The position numbers and the translations under genes were made by a program. This document shows positions 8,713 to 17,461 of a DNA stretch of 64,000 nucleotides, piece by piece. The notes beneath the pieces are model-generated. The model made no database searches and was not told the origin of the DNA. It saw nothing but the letters and a program-made list of their open reading frames with translations. This stretch comes from Pseudotabrizicola sp. Its GTDB lineage: Bacteria > Pseudomonadota > Alphaproteobacteria > Rhodobacterales > Rhodobacteraceae. Location of the stretch: the NCBI RefSeq assembly GCF_030656345.1, contig NZ_JAUSNR010000019.1:124001-188000 (forward strand), given 5' to 3'. Position 1 is the stretch's first letter. Each line of letters starts with the position of its first letter.

Positions 8713-9905
8713 AGACCGCCGATCTGGTCATCATCGGGGGCGGCATCGTCGGCCTTGCCACCGCACTGGAGCTGCAGCGCCGCCAGCCAAAGGCCCGCGT
8801 GCTGCTGCTGGAAAAGGAACCCGCCGTCGCCCTGCATCAGACCGGGCGCAATTCGGGGGTGATCCATGCGGGCGTTTACTATGCGCCGGGCAGTCTGAAG
8901 GCGCGGTTTTGCCGGGACGGTGCCGCCGCAACCCGCGCCTTTTGCGACGCACACGGCCTGCCCTATGAAGACTGCGGCAAGCTGATCGTCGCCACCGACC
9001 CCGCCGAACTGCCCCGGATGGAGGCGCTGTTTCAGCGTGCCACGGCCAATGGCATTCCGATAGAGAGCATATCGGCCACCGAGGCCCGCAGATGGGAGCC
9101 GAACATCGCCGCCATCGGCGCGCTGTGGTCACCCGCCACCGGCATCGTCGATTATGCAGTGGTCGCCCGCAAGATGGCCGAGATCTTCATCGCCCAAGGT
9201 GGCACGGTGGAAACCGGCACCTGCGTGATAGCGGGCCGCGAGTCCGCCCAAGGCATCCGCCTGACCACCAGCTCCGGCCCCATCACCGCGGGAAAAGCCG
9301 TGTTCTGCGCCGGGTTGCACGCTGACCGGATGGCAAAGGCGATGGGCCTTGCACCCGATTTCCGCATCATCCCGTTCCGGGGCGAGTATTTCCGCATCCT
9401 CAACCAGCCCGCCGATCTGGTCCGCCGTCTGATTTATCCGGTGCCCGATCCGGAAAGACCTTTCCTTGGCGTCCACCTCACGCGCAAGATGGGCGGGGGG
9501 TTTACAGTGGGGCCGAATGCGGTGCTGGCGATGAAACGTGAAGGCTATGCAAGAAGCGACCTGTCGCCGGGCGATCTGGCCGCCACGCTTGGCTGGCCCG
9601 GGTTCTGGCGGATGCTGGTCCGCAATGCCGGGCCAGCGGTGGGGGAGCTTGCAGCCTCTGTCAGCACCCGGCTTTACCTGAAGAAGGTGCAGCGCTATGC
9701 GCCGCAACTCACGCGGGCAGATCTGGCACCTTACCGTGCCGGAGTGCGGGCGCAGGCCGTTGCGCGCGACGGGCGGCTGATCGACGATTTCCTGTTTCTT
9801 GAAAGCCGCCATGCGCTGCATGTCTGCAACGCCCCCTCGCCTGCCGCCACCGCCGCCATTCCGATTGCCAGCCACATTGCCGACCGCCTGCTGGGGGCCG
9901 GATGA
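8709..9905 (+). CDS. lhgO: L-2-hydroxyglutarate oxidase (LhgO), FAD-dependent
   Basis: 398 residues. N-terminal dinucleotide-binding motif VIIGGGIVGLATALELQRR, then HQTGRNSGVIHAGVYYAPGSLKA, characteristic of the LhgO/DAO-type oxidase family. The conserved C-terminal block is GVRAQAVARDGRLIDDFLF. Members oxidise L-2-hydroxyglutarate to 2-oxoglutarate and pass electrons to quinone or oxygen at the membrane. Overlaps DUF1850 (ATGA) and the sensor kinase (ATGA), so it is co-transcribed with the transporter and the two-component system. Other alpha-hydroxy acids as substrate cannot be excluded. Confidence 0.87.
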   Translation: MKTADLVIIGGGIVGLATALELQRRQPKARVLLLEKEPAVALHQTGRNSGVIHAGVYYAPGSLKARFCRDGAAATRAFCDAHGLPYEDCGKLIVATDPAELPRMEALFQRATANGIPIESISATEARRWEPNIAAIGALWSPATGIVDYAVVARKMAEIFIAQGGTVETGTCVIAGRESAQGIRLTTSSGPITAGKAVFCAGLHADRMAKAMGLAPDFRIIPFRGEYFRILNQPADLVRRLIYPVPDPERPFLGVHLTRKMGGGFTVGPNAVLAMKREGYARSDLSPGDLAATLGWPGFWRMLVRNAGPAVGELAASVSTRLYLKKVQRYAPQLTRADLAPYRAGVRAQAVARDGRLIDDFLFLESRHALHVCNAPSPAATAAIPIASHIADRLLGAG

Positions 9906-11650
9906 CGCGCCGCAGCACCCTTTTGCCGATTTTGGCCGCGCTGATCGCGGGGCTGCTGGCATGGCTGATTGCCGATCGCTGGGCCACCACCAGCCTGCAC
10001 GAAGGGCTTGACCGCTCGCTTCTGCTGACAGCCCGCGCGGTGGACGCCGAGATTGACCGCTTCCGCGCCCTGCCCGATGTTGCGTCTGAAGATGCCCGCA
10101 TTCTGGCGGCCCTGACCGACCCGGGCGCGCTGGATGCCGCCAACCGCTATCTGGAGAACATTGCGGTTCATGCCGGGGCCTCTGATCTGTTTCTGATCAA
10201 CGCGACGGGTCAGACGATTGCCGCCTCGAACTGGAACCGGCCCGGCAGTTTTGTGGGCGAGGATTACAGCTTCCGGCCCTATTTCACCCAAGCTGCGGAA
10301 ACCGGGCACGGCCAGTTCTATGCCATCGGTGTCACCACCGGAGTGCCCGGTTATTTCCTGTCCACCCGCGTTACCTCGGGCAACCAGACCGGGGTGCTGG
10401 TGGTCAAGGTTGATCTGCGGCCCTTACAGGCGACATGGCGCAGTGCGGGGGTGCAGATGGCGCTTGCCGATGCCGATGGCATGGTCTTTCTGTCAGGGCG
10501 TGAAGACTGGCTGTACCGCCCGCTTGCCCCGCTTGGCGCCGATGTGACGGAGCGGCTGATCGCCACCCGCGCCTATGACGGGGTGGATCTGCAAGGGGCG
10601 ACGCCCCTGCTGCCGCGCGCGCCTTTGGGTGCTGATGCCACCGGGACCGGCTGGATCGGCCGCCTGACAACGGTAGAGCGCACCGGCTGGCGCCTGATCG
10701 CCGCCCGCCCGACCGCCGACGTAACCGGGCCGGCCACGGTCTGGGCGCTGATCGCTGCGGTACTGGCTTTGGCGGCGGCGGCGGGGCTGAAGTCATGGGA
10801 ACAACGCCGCCAGCTGATCGCGCTGCGCCTGTCACAGTCTGAACGGCTGGAGGCCATGGTCACCACCCGCACCGCCGATCTGGCACGCGAGGTGGATGCC
10901 CGCCGTCAGGCCGAAACTGACCTGCGCGCGGCACAGGAACACCTGATCCATGCCGAGAAAATGGCCGCGCTTGGCCGCATGTCCACCGCCATCGTGCATG
11001 AAATCAGCCAGCCACTTGCCGCGATGGAGGCGACGCTTGCCGCCGCCGAAATCGGCCTGCACACCAGCGATACCACCACCGCCCCCCGGCTTGCCACCGC
11101 GCGCGGGTTGATCCGGCGGATGCAGCGCACCACGAAACACCTCAAGAGCTTTGGCCGCAAAGAGGCGGGAGAACTGAAGCTGATCGACCTGTCGCCGGTT
11201 ATCACCTCGGCGCTTGAACTTATAACGCCGCGCGCCCGCGCAGTGGGGGTGATCCCGGTCGTGCTGCAGGGCGATGGCCCGGTTTTCGTCATGGCCGGGG
11301 CGGTGCGGATGGAGCAGGTGGCGGTCAACCTGATCCTCAACGCGCTGGACGCGGCAGAGGGGCATCCGGGGGCGACCATTACCGTCACGCTGGGCACGGC
11401 CCGCGGGCAGGCGCAGCTGACGGTCACCGACACCGGCCCGGGCATTGCCGCCGATGTGCTGCCCCGCGTCACCGAGCCGTTCTTTTCCACCAGAACCACC
11501 GGCGAAGGGCTGGGGCTTGGTCTGGCGATATCCAAGGCGATCCTGTCGGAATTCGGTGGCCACCTTGGCATCGAGTCGACCCCGGGCCACGGCACCACCG
11601 TCGCCGTTACCCTGCCGCTGGCCGAACCCGCACGCGAGGCGGCAGAATGA
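9902..11650 (+). CDS. DctB-like sensor histidine kinase
   Basis: 582 residues. First membrane segment at about 5-22, a periplasmic double-Cache-type sensor region (about 25-275; note FRPYFTQAAETGHGQFYAIGVTTGVPGYF, typical of DctB), and a second membrane segment near 276-295. The cytoplasmic kinase has H-box TAIVHEISQPLAAMEATLAA, N-box NLILNALDAAEG, and G-boxes DTGPGIAAD and GEGLGLGLAISK. It would sense an external carboxylate and phosphorylate the response regulator encoded next. Overlaps both neighbours by ATGA. Confidence 0.9.
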   Translation: MTRRSTLLPILAALIAGLLAWLIADRWATTSLHEGLDRSLLLTARAVDAEIDRFRALPDVASEDARILAALTDPGALDAANRYLENIAVHAGASDLFLINATGQTIAASNWNRPGSFVGEDYSFRPYFTQAAETGHGQFYAIGVTTGVPGYFLSTRVTSGNQTGVLVVKVDLRPLQATWRSAGVQMALADADGMVFLSGREDWLYRPLAPLGADVTERLIATRAYDGVDLQGATPLLPRAPLGADATGTGWIGRLTTVERTGWRLIAARPTADVTGPATVWALIAAVLALAAAAGLKSWEQRRQLIALRLSQSERLEAMVTTRTADLAREVDARRQAETDLRAAQEHLIHAEKMAALGRMSTAIVHEISQPLAAMEATLAAAEIGLHTSDTTTAPRLATARGLIRRMQRTTKHLKSFGRKEAGELKLIDLSPVITSALELITPRARAVGVIPVVLQGDGPVFVMAGAVRMEQVAVNLILNALDAAEGHPGATITVTLGTARGQAQLTVTDTGPGIAADVLPRVTEPFFSTRTTGEGLGLGLAISKAILSEFGGHLGIESTPGHGTTVAVTLPLAEPAREAAE

Positions 11651-12981
11651 CCGCCCGGCTGTTTGTGGTCGAGGATGATGACGATCACCGTGCAGCCCTG
11701 TGCGATCTGATGCAGGCAGCGGGGCATCAGGCACAGGGTTTTGCCGGCGGGGCAGGCGCTATGGCCGCGCTGACCGATCCGCCCGATCTGATCCTGACCG
11801 ATCTGCGGATGCCCGGGATGGATGGGCTTGCGCTGCTGCGGGCGGTAAGGGGGCACCACCTTGACCTGCCGGTCATTCTGCTGACCGGGCACGGCGATAT
11901 CGGCCATGCGGTGCAGGCGATCCGGGCCGGAGCGGATGACTTTCTGGAAAAGCCCTATGATGCGGCGCATCTGATCGCTGTGGTCGCCCGCGCCCTTGCC
12001 GCGCGCGCCACCCGGGCCGAGGTCACGCGGCTGCAGCAGGTGCTGGCCGAACGGGCCGAGGCGACGATACTGGGCCAAAGCCACGCAATCAGCACATTGC
12101 GCGACCGGATCGCAGCACTTGCCCCGCTGGATGTGGATGTGCTGATCACGGGTGAGACCGGCACCGGCAAAGAGCTGGCGGCCCGCGCCCTGCATGCCGG
12201 GGGGTCACGCGCCACTGGCCCCTTTGTGGCGATCAACTGCGCCGCCCTGCCCGAGTCGATGGCCGATCTGATCCTGTTCGGCCATGCAGCGGGGGCCTTT
12301 CCCGGGGCTGCGGCGGCGCGCGCGGGAAAGCTGGAAGAGGCATCCGGCGGGACGCTGATGCTGGACGAGATCGAAGGCATGGCACCGTCCGTTCAGGCGA
12401 AACTGCTGCGCGCCCTGCAGGAACGCAGTGTCGAACGGCTGGGCGAAAGCGGGTTGCGCCCGTTGAATCTGCGCGTCATTGCCACCGCGAAATCCGATCT
12501 GCGCGACGCGACGGGCTTTCGCAAAGACCTGTATTACCGCCTTGCCGGAACCGGCCTGCGCACGCCGACCCTGCATGAGGCGGGCGAGGACATTCCGTTG
12601 ATTTTCCGCCATTATGCGGTTCTTGCGGCCCGCCGTTACGGTCGCGGTGATCCGCCCGTCACCTGGATGTTCGAACAACAACTCAAACGCCGGGCCTGGC
12701 CGGGCAATGTGCGTGAGTTGAAAGCCGCCGCCGAAGCCCATGCGCTTGGCCTGTTTGACCTGAACCCGGACAGCTTTCGCCTGCCGGAAGGCACGCTGGC
12801 CGAACGCGTCGCGGCCTTCGAGGCGCGCGAAATCGCGGCCGTTCTGGATCGCCACCGCAACAACACGCTGCGGGCCGCAGAAACCCTTGGCCTGCCCCGA
12901 CGCACGCTGAACGACAAGATGCGCCGCTATGGCTTTACCCTGTCAGGCCTTGCCGATCAGCAGGACAAGACCCTGCCCTGA
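11647..12981 (+). CDS. DctD-like response regulator with AAA+ domain
   Basis: 444 residues: receiver domain (phospho-acceptor Asp in LILTDLRMPGMDGL, about residue 51), AAA+ domain (Walker A GETGTGKE; Walker B GGTLMLDEIE), and Fis-type helix-turn-helix at the end (NTLRAAETLGLPRRTLNDKMRRYGF). The loop that in sigma-54 activators reads GAFTGA is here GAFPGA. The contact threonine is replaced by proline, so sigma-54 dependence is uncertain. Last gene of the 5245-12981 operon; probably controls the TAXI-TRAP genes. Confidence 0.9.
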   Translation: MTARLFVVEDDDDHRAALCDLMQAAGHQAQGFAGGAGAMAALTDPPDLILTDLRMPGMDGLALLRAVRGHHLDLPVILLTGHGDIGHAVQAIRAGADDFLEKPYDAAHLIAVVARALAARATRAEVTRLQQVLAERAEATILGQSHAISTLRDRIAALAPLDVDVLITGETGTGKELAARALHAGGSRATGPFVAINCAALPESMADLILFGHAAGAFPGAAAARAGKLEEASGGTLMLDEIEGMAPSVQAKLLRALQERSVERLGESGLRPLNLRVIATAKSDLRDATGFRKDLYYRLAGTGLRTPTLHEAGEDIPLIFRHYAVLAARRYGRGDPPVTWMFEQQLKRRAWPGNVRELKAAAEAHALGLFDLNPDSFRLPEGTLAERVAAFEAREIAAVLDRHRNNTLRAAETLGLPRRTLNDKMRRYGFTLSGLADQQDKTLP

Positions 12982-13005
12982 GCCTGCAACGGGCCGGGAG
13001 CGGAC

Positions 13006-13332
13006 CTAGGCAATCATCTCGGCACGGCGGCGCGAAAACTCGTCCTGAGAGGCAGAATAGATCGTCTTCACCTGCGCCAGAGGCAGATCGCTTTCGCCCG
13101 CCTCGGCACGGCTTTCAAGCCTTTGACAGATCTGCGCCAGATCGCTGAACCCAAGGTTCAGGGCGCTGCCCTTCATGAAATGCAGTTCGCTTTTCATGGC
13201 ATCCGCCGTGGTTGCACCCAACAATCGGTTCAGCGTGCTGTCGGTTTCCTGAAAAAAGACCGTCACCACCTCTTCAAACACCTCTGGCCCGATGGCCTGC
13301 TTCAGGTCGTTTGCAATTTGCCAGTCAATCAT
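13006..13332 (-). CDS. Hpt domain protein (histidine phosphotransfer)
   Basis: 108 residues, a stand-alone Hpt domain. The phospho-accepting histidine lies in LHFMKGSALNLGFSDLAQICQRLE (HxxKGSALNLG), about residue 51. It would shuttle phosphate between a hybrid kinase and a response regulator. The hybrid kinase encoded divergently at 13928 has its own receiver domain but no Hpt, so the two are natural partners (inference from proximity). Confidence 0.87.
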   Translation of the reverse strand: MIDWQIANDLKQAIGPEVFEEVVTVFFQETDSTLNRLLGATTADAMKSELHFMKGSALNLGFSDLAQICQRLESRAEAGESDLPLAQVKTIYSASQDEFSRRRAEMIA

Positions 13333-13927
13333 CGCAGCTTCGACCCTTCGATCTTTCAGAACCCGGTCCGCAGGCTGACACAGACCTACCTGCGCAGAGC
13401 CAGTTTCCGGGAAGTTCCATCAATTTGAACAAGAATCATGGGGATTGGGGCGATGAGCAAGTGGCTTTTTGTCCGAGAGACAAAACTGTGGTAAAAAACA
13501 ACCTGAATCTCAAGAGTGTCCTGTGACATATATCGCAGTCATCAGTGCCACGCTTCGGCATCAAAACCCGCTCCGCGGGCTGCCGGTCAGGTTGTCTTAA
13601 GGGCAACAGGCCAAGGAGCAGACCGTCGTTCTGGAATTGACGCTTGATCATGGCGTCATTTCAGGTGAACGTGTCTTATGCTAAAGGCCTGTCGGCGCGT
13701 GATTTTTCATGCGTGTCATGGGAATGATGCATAATGTGTATTTGCTGCGTTGAAGCTGAAAGCTGCGTAACTTCCTGTATGCGCGTCATATGGATGTTTT
13801 TTGCGAGTACAACGTGTTCTGCAACACCTCTTGATTGCCCGCGATCCTGTGCAGCAGCCTTTGGCCGCTGACGTCCGGGCTCAGGCACCGCGACCGGGCC
13901 AAGCGTTGGCCTGATAAAGGAAACACA
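13333..13927. other. Intergenic region of about 595 bases between hpt and the hybrid kinase
   Basis: No convincing gene. It is less GC-rich than its surroundings. Contains a small hairpin (CCCGC-TCC-GCGGG, 13567-13579) and must hold the two divergent promoters. Short open frames in it lack family resemblance and ribosome binding sites. A small RNA cannot be excluded. Confidence 0.5.
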
Positions 13928-15799
13928 TTGAGCGCCACCGTAGAGATCAGCGTCGTTGTCCTGATTGCCGCGACAATGGCCGTGTTTGCATTGCTGATCT
14001 GTCTTCTGGAACGCCGCACCCGGTCATTCGATGCTGACCTGAACGCAGGTTCAACCTGGCTCAGCCTGTCCAATGTGGCCATGCTGACGGCAGCGGTCAC
14101 CTTGCTGTTTCACGAGTCACTGCCCTTCTGGCTGGGCAGCAGCGTCATTATCTGCGGTGCGCATTTCGGCATTCTGTTTGGCTTTTTTGCCATGTATCGC
14201 GGCCTCGGCGGGCACCCCCGCTATTGGCTTTTTGCCTCTGTCAGTGTGGTGAATGTCGGGCTGCAATGGGGTTTGGTGCTGAGCGGAACGGCGGCAACGG
14301 CGCTGTTTATTACCACCTCTGTCGCCAACGGCACTTATACCCTGATCATGGCATTGATCATTCTGCGGCTTTCAAAGCCTTTTGAACGCGAATTGCGGGT
14401 GCTTGTCTGCTTTCCGTTCTTCGTGCTTTTCAGCGGGTATCTGCTGCGTCTGACCTTGCTTGCCTCCGGGGCTCCCTTTACGGTCCATCTGACCAGCACC
14501 GCGCTGATTGCCTTTGCCCTGGCCTATTCTGCCCTGCAATGGAGCTTTGGGCTGATCGCGCTGCGCGCCGCGCGGCTGAACCAGTCGCTAAGCCGTGAAC
14601 AGCAGCGCACCCAGGAACTTGCCGACTCCCGCGCCAGGTTTCTGGCGCATATGAGCCACGAAATCCGCACGCCGCTGAACTCTGTCATCGGGCTGGCGGA
14701 TGTGTTGCAGGGACTCGTGAAGCAACCGGAGGCGCGCAAACTGATCGGCCATATCCAGCATTCGGGCGATCTGCTGATCCATATCCTGAACGATATTCTG
14801 GATGTGTCAAAACTGCAGGCCAATGCCGTCACGCTGGAGACCCGCCCCTTTGATCCGGGCGCGCTGCTTGATCAGATCCGGGCCTGCCACGACCCGAGAT
14901 GTCAGGCGCGTGGGATCACGCTGACCGTTGACCTTGCGCCCGAAGCCGCCGGCGACTGGCTTGGCGACGGGCATCGTGTGAACCAGATCCTGCAGAATGT
15001 GGTCGGAAATGCTGTCAAATTTACCGAAGCGGGGACGATCCGCGCTTCGGTCAGCGGCACCGACCAGCTGCAGATCGTGGTGGAAGACACCGGCATCGGG
15101 ATGACAGAGGCGCAGGTTTTCACCCTTTTTGATGAATTCAATCAGGCCGATGAAGGCATCACCCGACGTTTTGGCGGCACAGGGCTGGGCATGACGATTG
15201 TGCACCAGCTGGTGACGGCCATGGGCGGAACGATTGCCGTTGAAAGTCAGCAGAATATAGGCACCCGGTTTACCATTTCCTTACCGTTGGACCGGGCGGC
15301 ACCTGCGGTGCAGGTTCCAGCCGATCCGGTTGTGGTGCCGCTGCATGATTTCTCGGCGATGAAGGTGCTGTGCGCAGATGACAGCGCGGTCAATCTGCTT
15401 GTCCTGCGCGCGATGCTGCGCCAGCTGGGGATCGAGCCGCAGATCGCCGAAGACGGCCATGCCGCGATCAGGATCTCTGAAGAACAGGCCTTTGACATCT
15501 ATCTTCTGGATATCTCGATGCCGGGGTTTTCGGGGATCGAAACCTTGCATCGCCTGCGCCAACTGGAAACGGATCAGCGCCGCGCCCCTGGCTATGCAGT
15601 GGCCGCGACCGCCAATGCGCTGCCAACGGATCTGGCGCTTTATATTGCCTCGGGGTTTGATGCCCATCTGCCAAAGCCGATCCGGCTGGAGGCGTTGCGC
15701 GCCGTGCTTCTGGCCTGTCAGGCCCAACAGCGCAATGCGGTCGGGCCATCGGGCCTGCCGGCTTTTGTGGCGCGCGATCAGGCCGTGTCTCGCGCCTGA
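13928..15799 (+). CDS. Hybrid sensor histidine kinase/response regulator, multi-pass membrane
   Basis: About 623 residues from a TTG start at 13928 preceded by AAAGGAAA; the longer open frame to 13835 lacks a ribosome binding site. About seven N-terminal membrane helices (residues ~5-225) form the sensor. Then a HisKA domain with FLAHMSHEIRTPLNSVIGLADV, an ATPase domain (N-box NVVGNAVKFTEAG, G-boxes EDTGIGMTE and FGGTGLGMTI), and a C-terminal receiver (MKVLCADDSAVNLLVL; Asp in YLLDISMPGFSG). The signal is unknown. Probably relays through the Hpt protein at 13006. Confidence 0.9.
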   Translation: MSATVEISVVVLIAATMAVFALLICLLERRTRSFDADLNAGSTWLSLSNVAMLTAAVTLLFHESLPFWLGSSVIICGAHFGILFGFFAMYRGLGGHPRYWLFASVSVVNVGLQWGLVLSGTAATALFITTSVANGTYTLIMALIILRLSKPFERELRVLVCFPFFVLFSGYLLRLTLLASGAPFTVHLTSTALIAFALAYSALQWSFGLIALRAARLNQSLSREQQRTQELADSRARFLAHMSHEIRTPLNSVIGLADVLQGLVKQPEARKLIGHIQHSGDLLIHILNDILDVSKLQANAVTLETRPFDPGALLDQIRACHDPRCQARGITLTVDLAPEAAGDWLGDGHRVNQILQNVVGNAVKFTEAGTIRASVSGTDQLQIVVEDTGIGMTEAQVFTLFDEFNQADEGITRRFGGTGLGMTIVHQLVTAMGGTIAVESQQNIGTRFTISLPLDRAAPAVQVPADPVVVPLHDFSAMKVLCADDSAVNLLVLRAMLRQLGIEPQIAEDGHAAIRISEEQAFDIYLLDISMPGFSGIETLHRLRQLETDQRRAPGYAVAATANALPTDLALYIASGFDAHLPKPIRLEALRAVLLACQAQQRNAVGPSGLPAFVARDQAVSRA

Positions 15800-15824
15800 A
15801 GCCTTGGGCGTTTTCCGGGCGGGC

Positions 15825-16586
15825 CTAGCGCAGCAGCAGGCGCAGATCTGACTGAACCCGTTGCAGCGGCCCCAGATACAGGGCCACCAGCTGCTCTGCT
15901 TCGGCATGAATGGCCGCGACCCCGACATTCAGCGCGGCGACCACCCTGCCATGCGCATCGAACAGCGGAACGGCCAGCGACCGCAGGCCAAGTTCAACCT
16001 CCTGATCAATGATGGCATAGCCCTGTGCCCGCACCTGTGCCAGTTCGGCCAGTATCGCCTCGGACCCGGTCCGCGTCAGCGGCGTGCGCGCCAATGGCGG
16101 ATGCGCTTGCAGAAGGGCCTGCACCTCGGCGACCGGCCGCGCCGCCAGCAGGACACGGCCCATGCTGGTGCAATGCGCGGGCAGGCGGGACCCGGGCATC
16201 AGGCCGACCGACATCACCTTTTTCTGCGCGGCGCGGGCAACATAGACAATCTCGGCCCCGTCCAGAATGGATACCGAACTGCTTTGGCCAATGCGGTCAG
16301 ACAGATCATCCAGCACCGGCTGCACAATCTGCGGCAGTGGCATGGTGGCAAGGCAAGCCGTGCCAAGCCGCAAGACCCGGGGTGTCAGGGTAAAGAATTT
16401 GCCATCCCAATCGGCATAGCCGTGATGCGCCAGCGTCAGAAGACAGCGGCGCGCCGTCGCCCGGTCGAGACCCGAGGCCGCCGCCACCTCGGCAATGGAT
16501 TGGCGTGGGCGGGCTGCGGTGAAGGTTTCAATCACCGCCAACCCTTTGGCAAGGCCACCCATGGTATCGCGTTCAGTTATGGTCAC
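15825..16586 (-). CDS. IclR family regulator of the pca genes (PcaR/PobR-like)
   Basis: 253 residues. N-terminal winged helix (GGLAKGLAVIETFTAARPRQSIAEVAAASGLDRATARRCLLTLAHHGYA) and C-terminal IclR effector domain (PAHCTSMGRVLLA; DQEVELGLRSLAVPLFDAHGRVVAALNVGV). The start may be at the internal Met9 (MGGLAKG). Divergent from pcaIJF, the arrangement of PcaR-type regulators that respond to beta-ketoadipate. Confidence 0.88.
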   Translation of the reverse strand: MTITERDTMGGLAKGLAVIETFTAARPRQSIAEVAAASGLDRATARRCLLTLAHHGYADWDGKFFTLTPRVLRLGTACLATMPLPQIVQPVLDDLSDRIGQSSSVSILDGAEIVYVARAAQKKVMSVGLMPGSRLPAHCTSMGRVLLAARPVAEVQALLQAHPPLARTPLTRTGSEAILAELAQVRAQGYAIIDQEVELGLRSLAVPLFDAHGRVVAALNVGVAAIHAEAEQLVALYLGPLQRVQSDLRLLLR

Positions 16587-16596
16587 GGCAGGGCCT

Positions 16597-16635
16597 TTTG
16601 TGCGTTATGTCAACAAAAACAGTATATCGCACAAA
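16597..16635. promoter_or_regulatory. Candidate IclR operator: inverted TTTGTGCG-N-TAT arms
   Basis: On the plus strand TTTGTGCGTTAT and, in inverse orientation, ATATCGCACAAA form two arms separated so that their centres are about 30 bases (three helical turns) apart. They sit in the 140-base gap between the divergent IclR gene and pcaI, so one regulator dimer pair could control both directions. Motif seen; function inferred. Confidence 0.5.
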
Positions 16636-16726
16636 TTGAGTGGACGACAAGCCCTGTTGCCCGCTAGGCCATAGCACAAAGACGGCCCCGCCCCCGGGGC
16701 CCGATCTGCCCCGATGGAGGTTCCAG

Positions 16727-17461
16727 ATGGACAAAACCCTTTCCGACCTTGCTGCCGCAGTGGCTGGCATCGACGATGGCATGACCGTGATGATCGGCGG
16801 CTTTGGCGGTTCCGGCGCGCCGATCGAGCTGATTCATGCCCTGATCGACCGCTTCCTCGCCACCGGCCACCCCAAAAATCTGGTGGTCGTCAACAACAAC
16901 GCGGGCAATGGCCATGTCGGTCTGGCCGCGCTGATCGAGGCAGGCATGGTGGCAAAGCTGATCTGCTCTTTCCCGCGCTCGGCCGATCCGGTGGTGTTTA
17001 CCGAACGCTATCTGGCGGGCCAGATCGAGCTGGAACTGGTGCCGCAGGGCACGCTGGCCGAACGCATCCGCGCCGGTGGCGCAGGCATTCCGGCGTTCTA
17101 TACCCCCACCAGCTTTGGCACCGATCTGGCCAAGGGCAAGCCGGTCGAGGTGTTTGAGGGCCGGTCCTATGTGCAGGAACGCTGGCTGAAGGCCGATGTC
17201 GCCTTGGTCAAGGCGCATCTGGGCGACCGTCTGGGCAACTTGACCTACCGGATGGCGGCGCGCAATTTCAACCCGCTGATGTGCATGGCGGCGACCACAA
17301 CCATCGTGCAGGTGTCGCAGATTGTAGCCCCCGGCGGCATTGATCCCGAGGCGGTGATCACCCCCGGCATCTTTGTACAGGGCGTGGTGGAAGTGCCCCA
17401 CCCGCAGCAGGAAGAAGACCTGAACCGCGCCAAAGCGGTCTACCCGGAGGCCGCAGCATGA
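16727..17461 (+). CDS. pcaI: 3-oxoadipate CoA-transferase subunit A
   Basis: 244 residues from the ATG at 16727 (MDKTLSDLAAAV) with TGGAGG 6 bases before it; the open frame further upstream is not family-like. Contains MIGGFGGSGAPIELIHAL near residues 22-40 and the acid:CoA transferase alpha-subunit fold. It transfers CoA from succinyl-CoA to 3-oxoadipate with PcaJ. The stop overlaps pcaJ (ATGA). Confidence 0.93.
   Translation: MDKTLSDLAAAVAGIDDGMTVMIGGFGGSGAPIELIHALIDRFLATGHPKNLVVVNNNAGNGHVGLAALIEAGMVAKLICSFPRSADPVVFTERYLAGQIELELVPQGTLAERIRAGGAGIPAFYTPTSFGTDLAKGKPVEVFEGRSYVQERWLKADVALVKAHLGDRLGNLTYRMAARNFNPLMCMAATTTIVQVSQIVAPGGIDPEAVITPGIFVQGVVEVPHPQQEEDLNRAKAVYPEAAA

Noticed and set aside
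13436..13651. 71-codon minus-strand open frame in the hpt/kinase gap
   Set aside because: No ribosome binding site and no recognisable feature.
13835..13927. Upstream ATG start for the hybrid kinase
   Set aside because: No ribosome binding site and no membrane-protein character before the TTG at 13928, which has AAAGGAAA in front.
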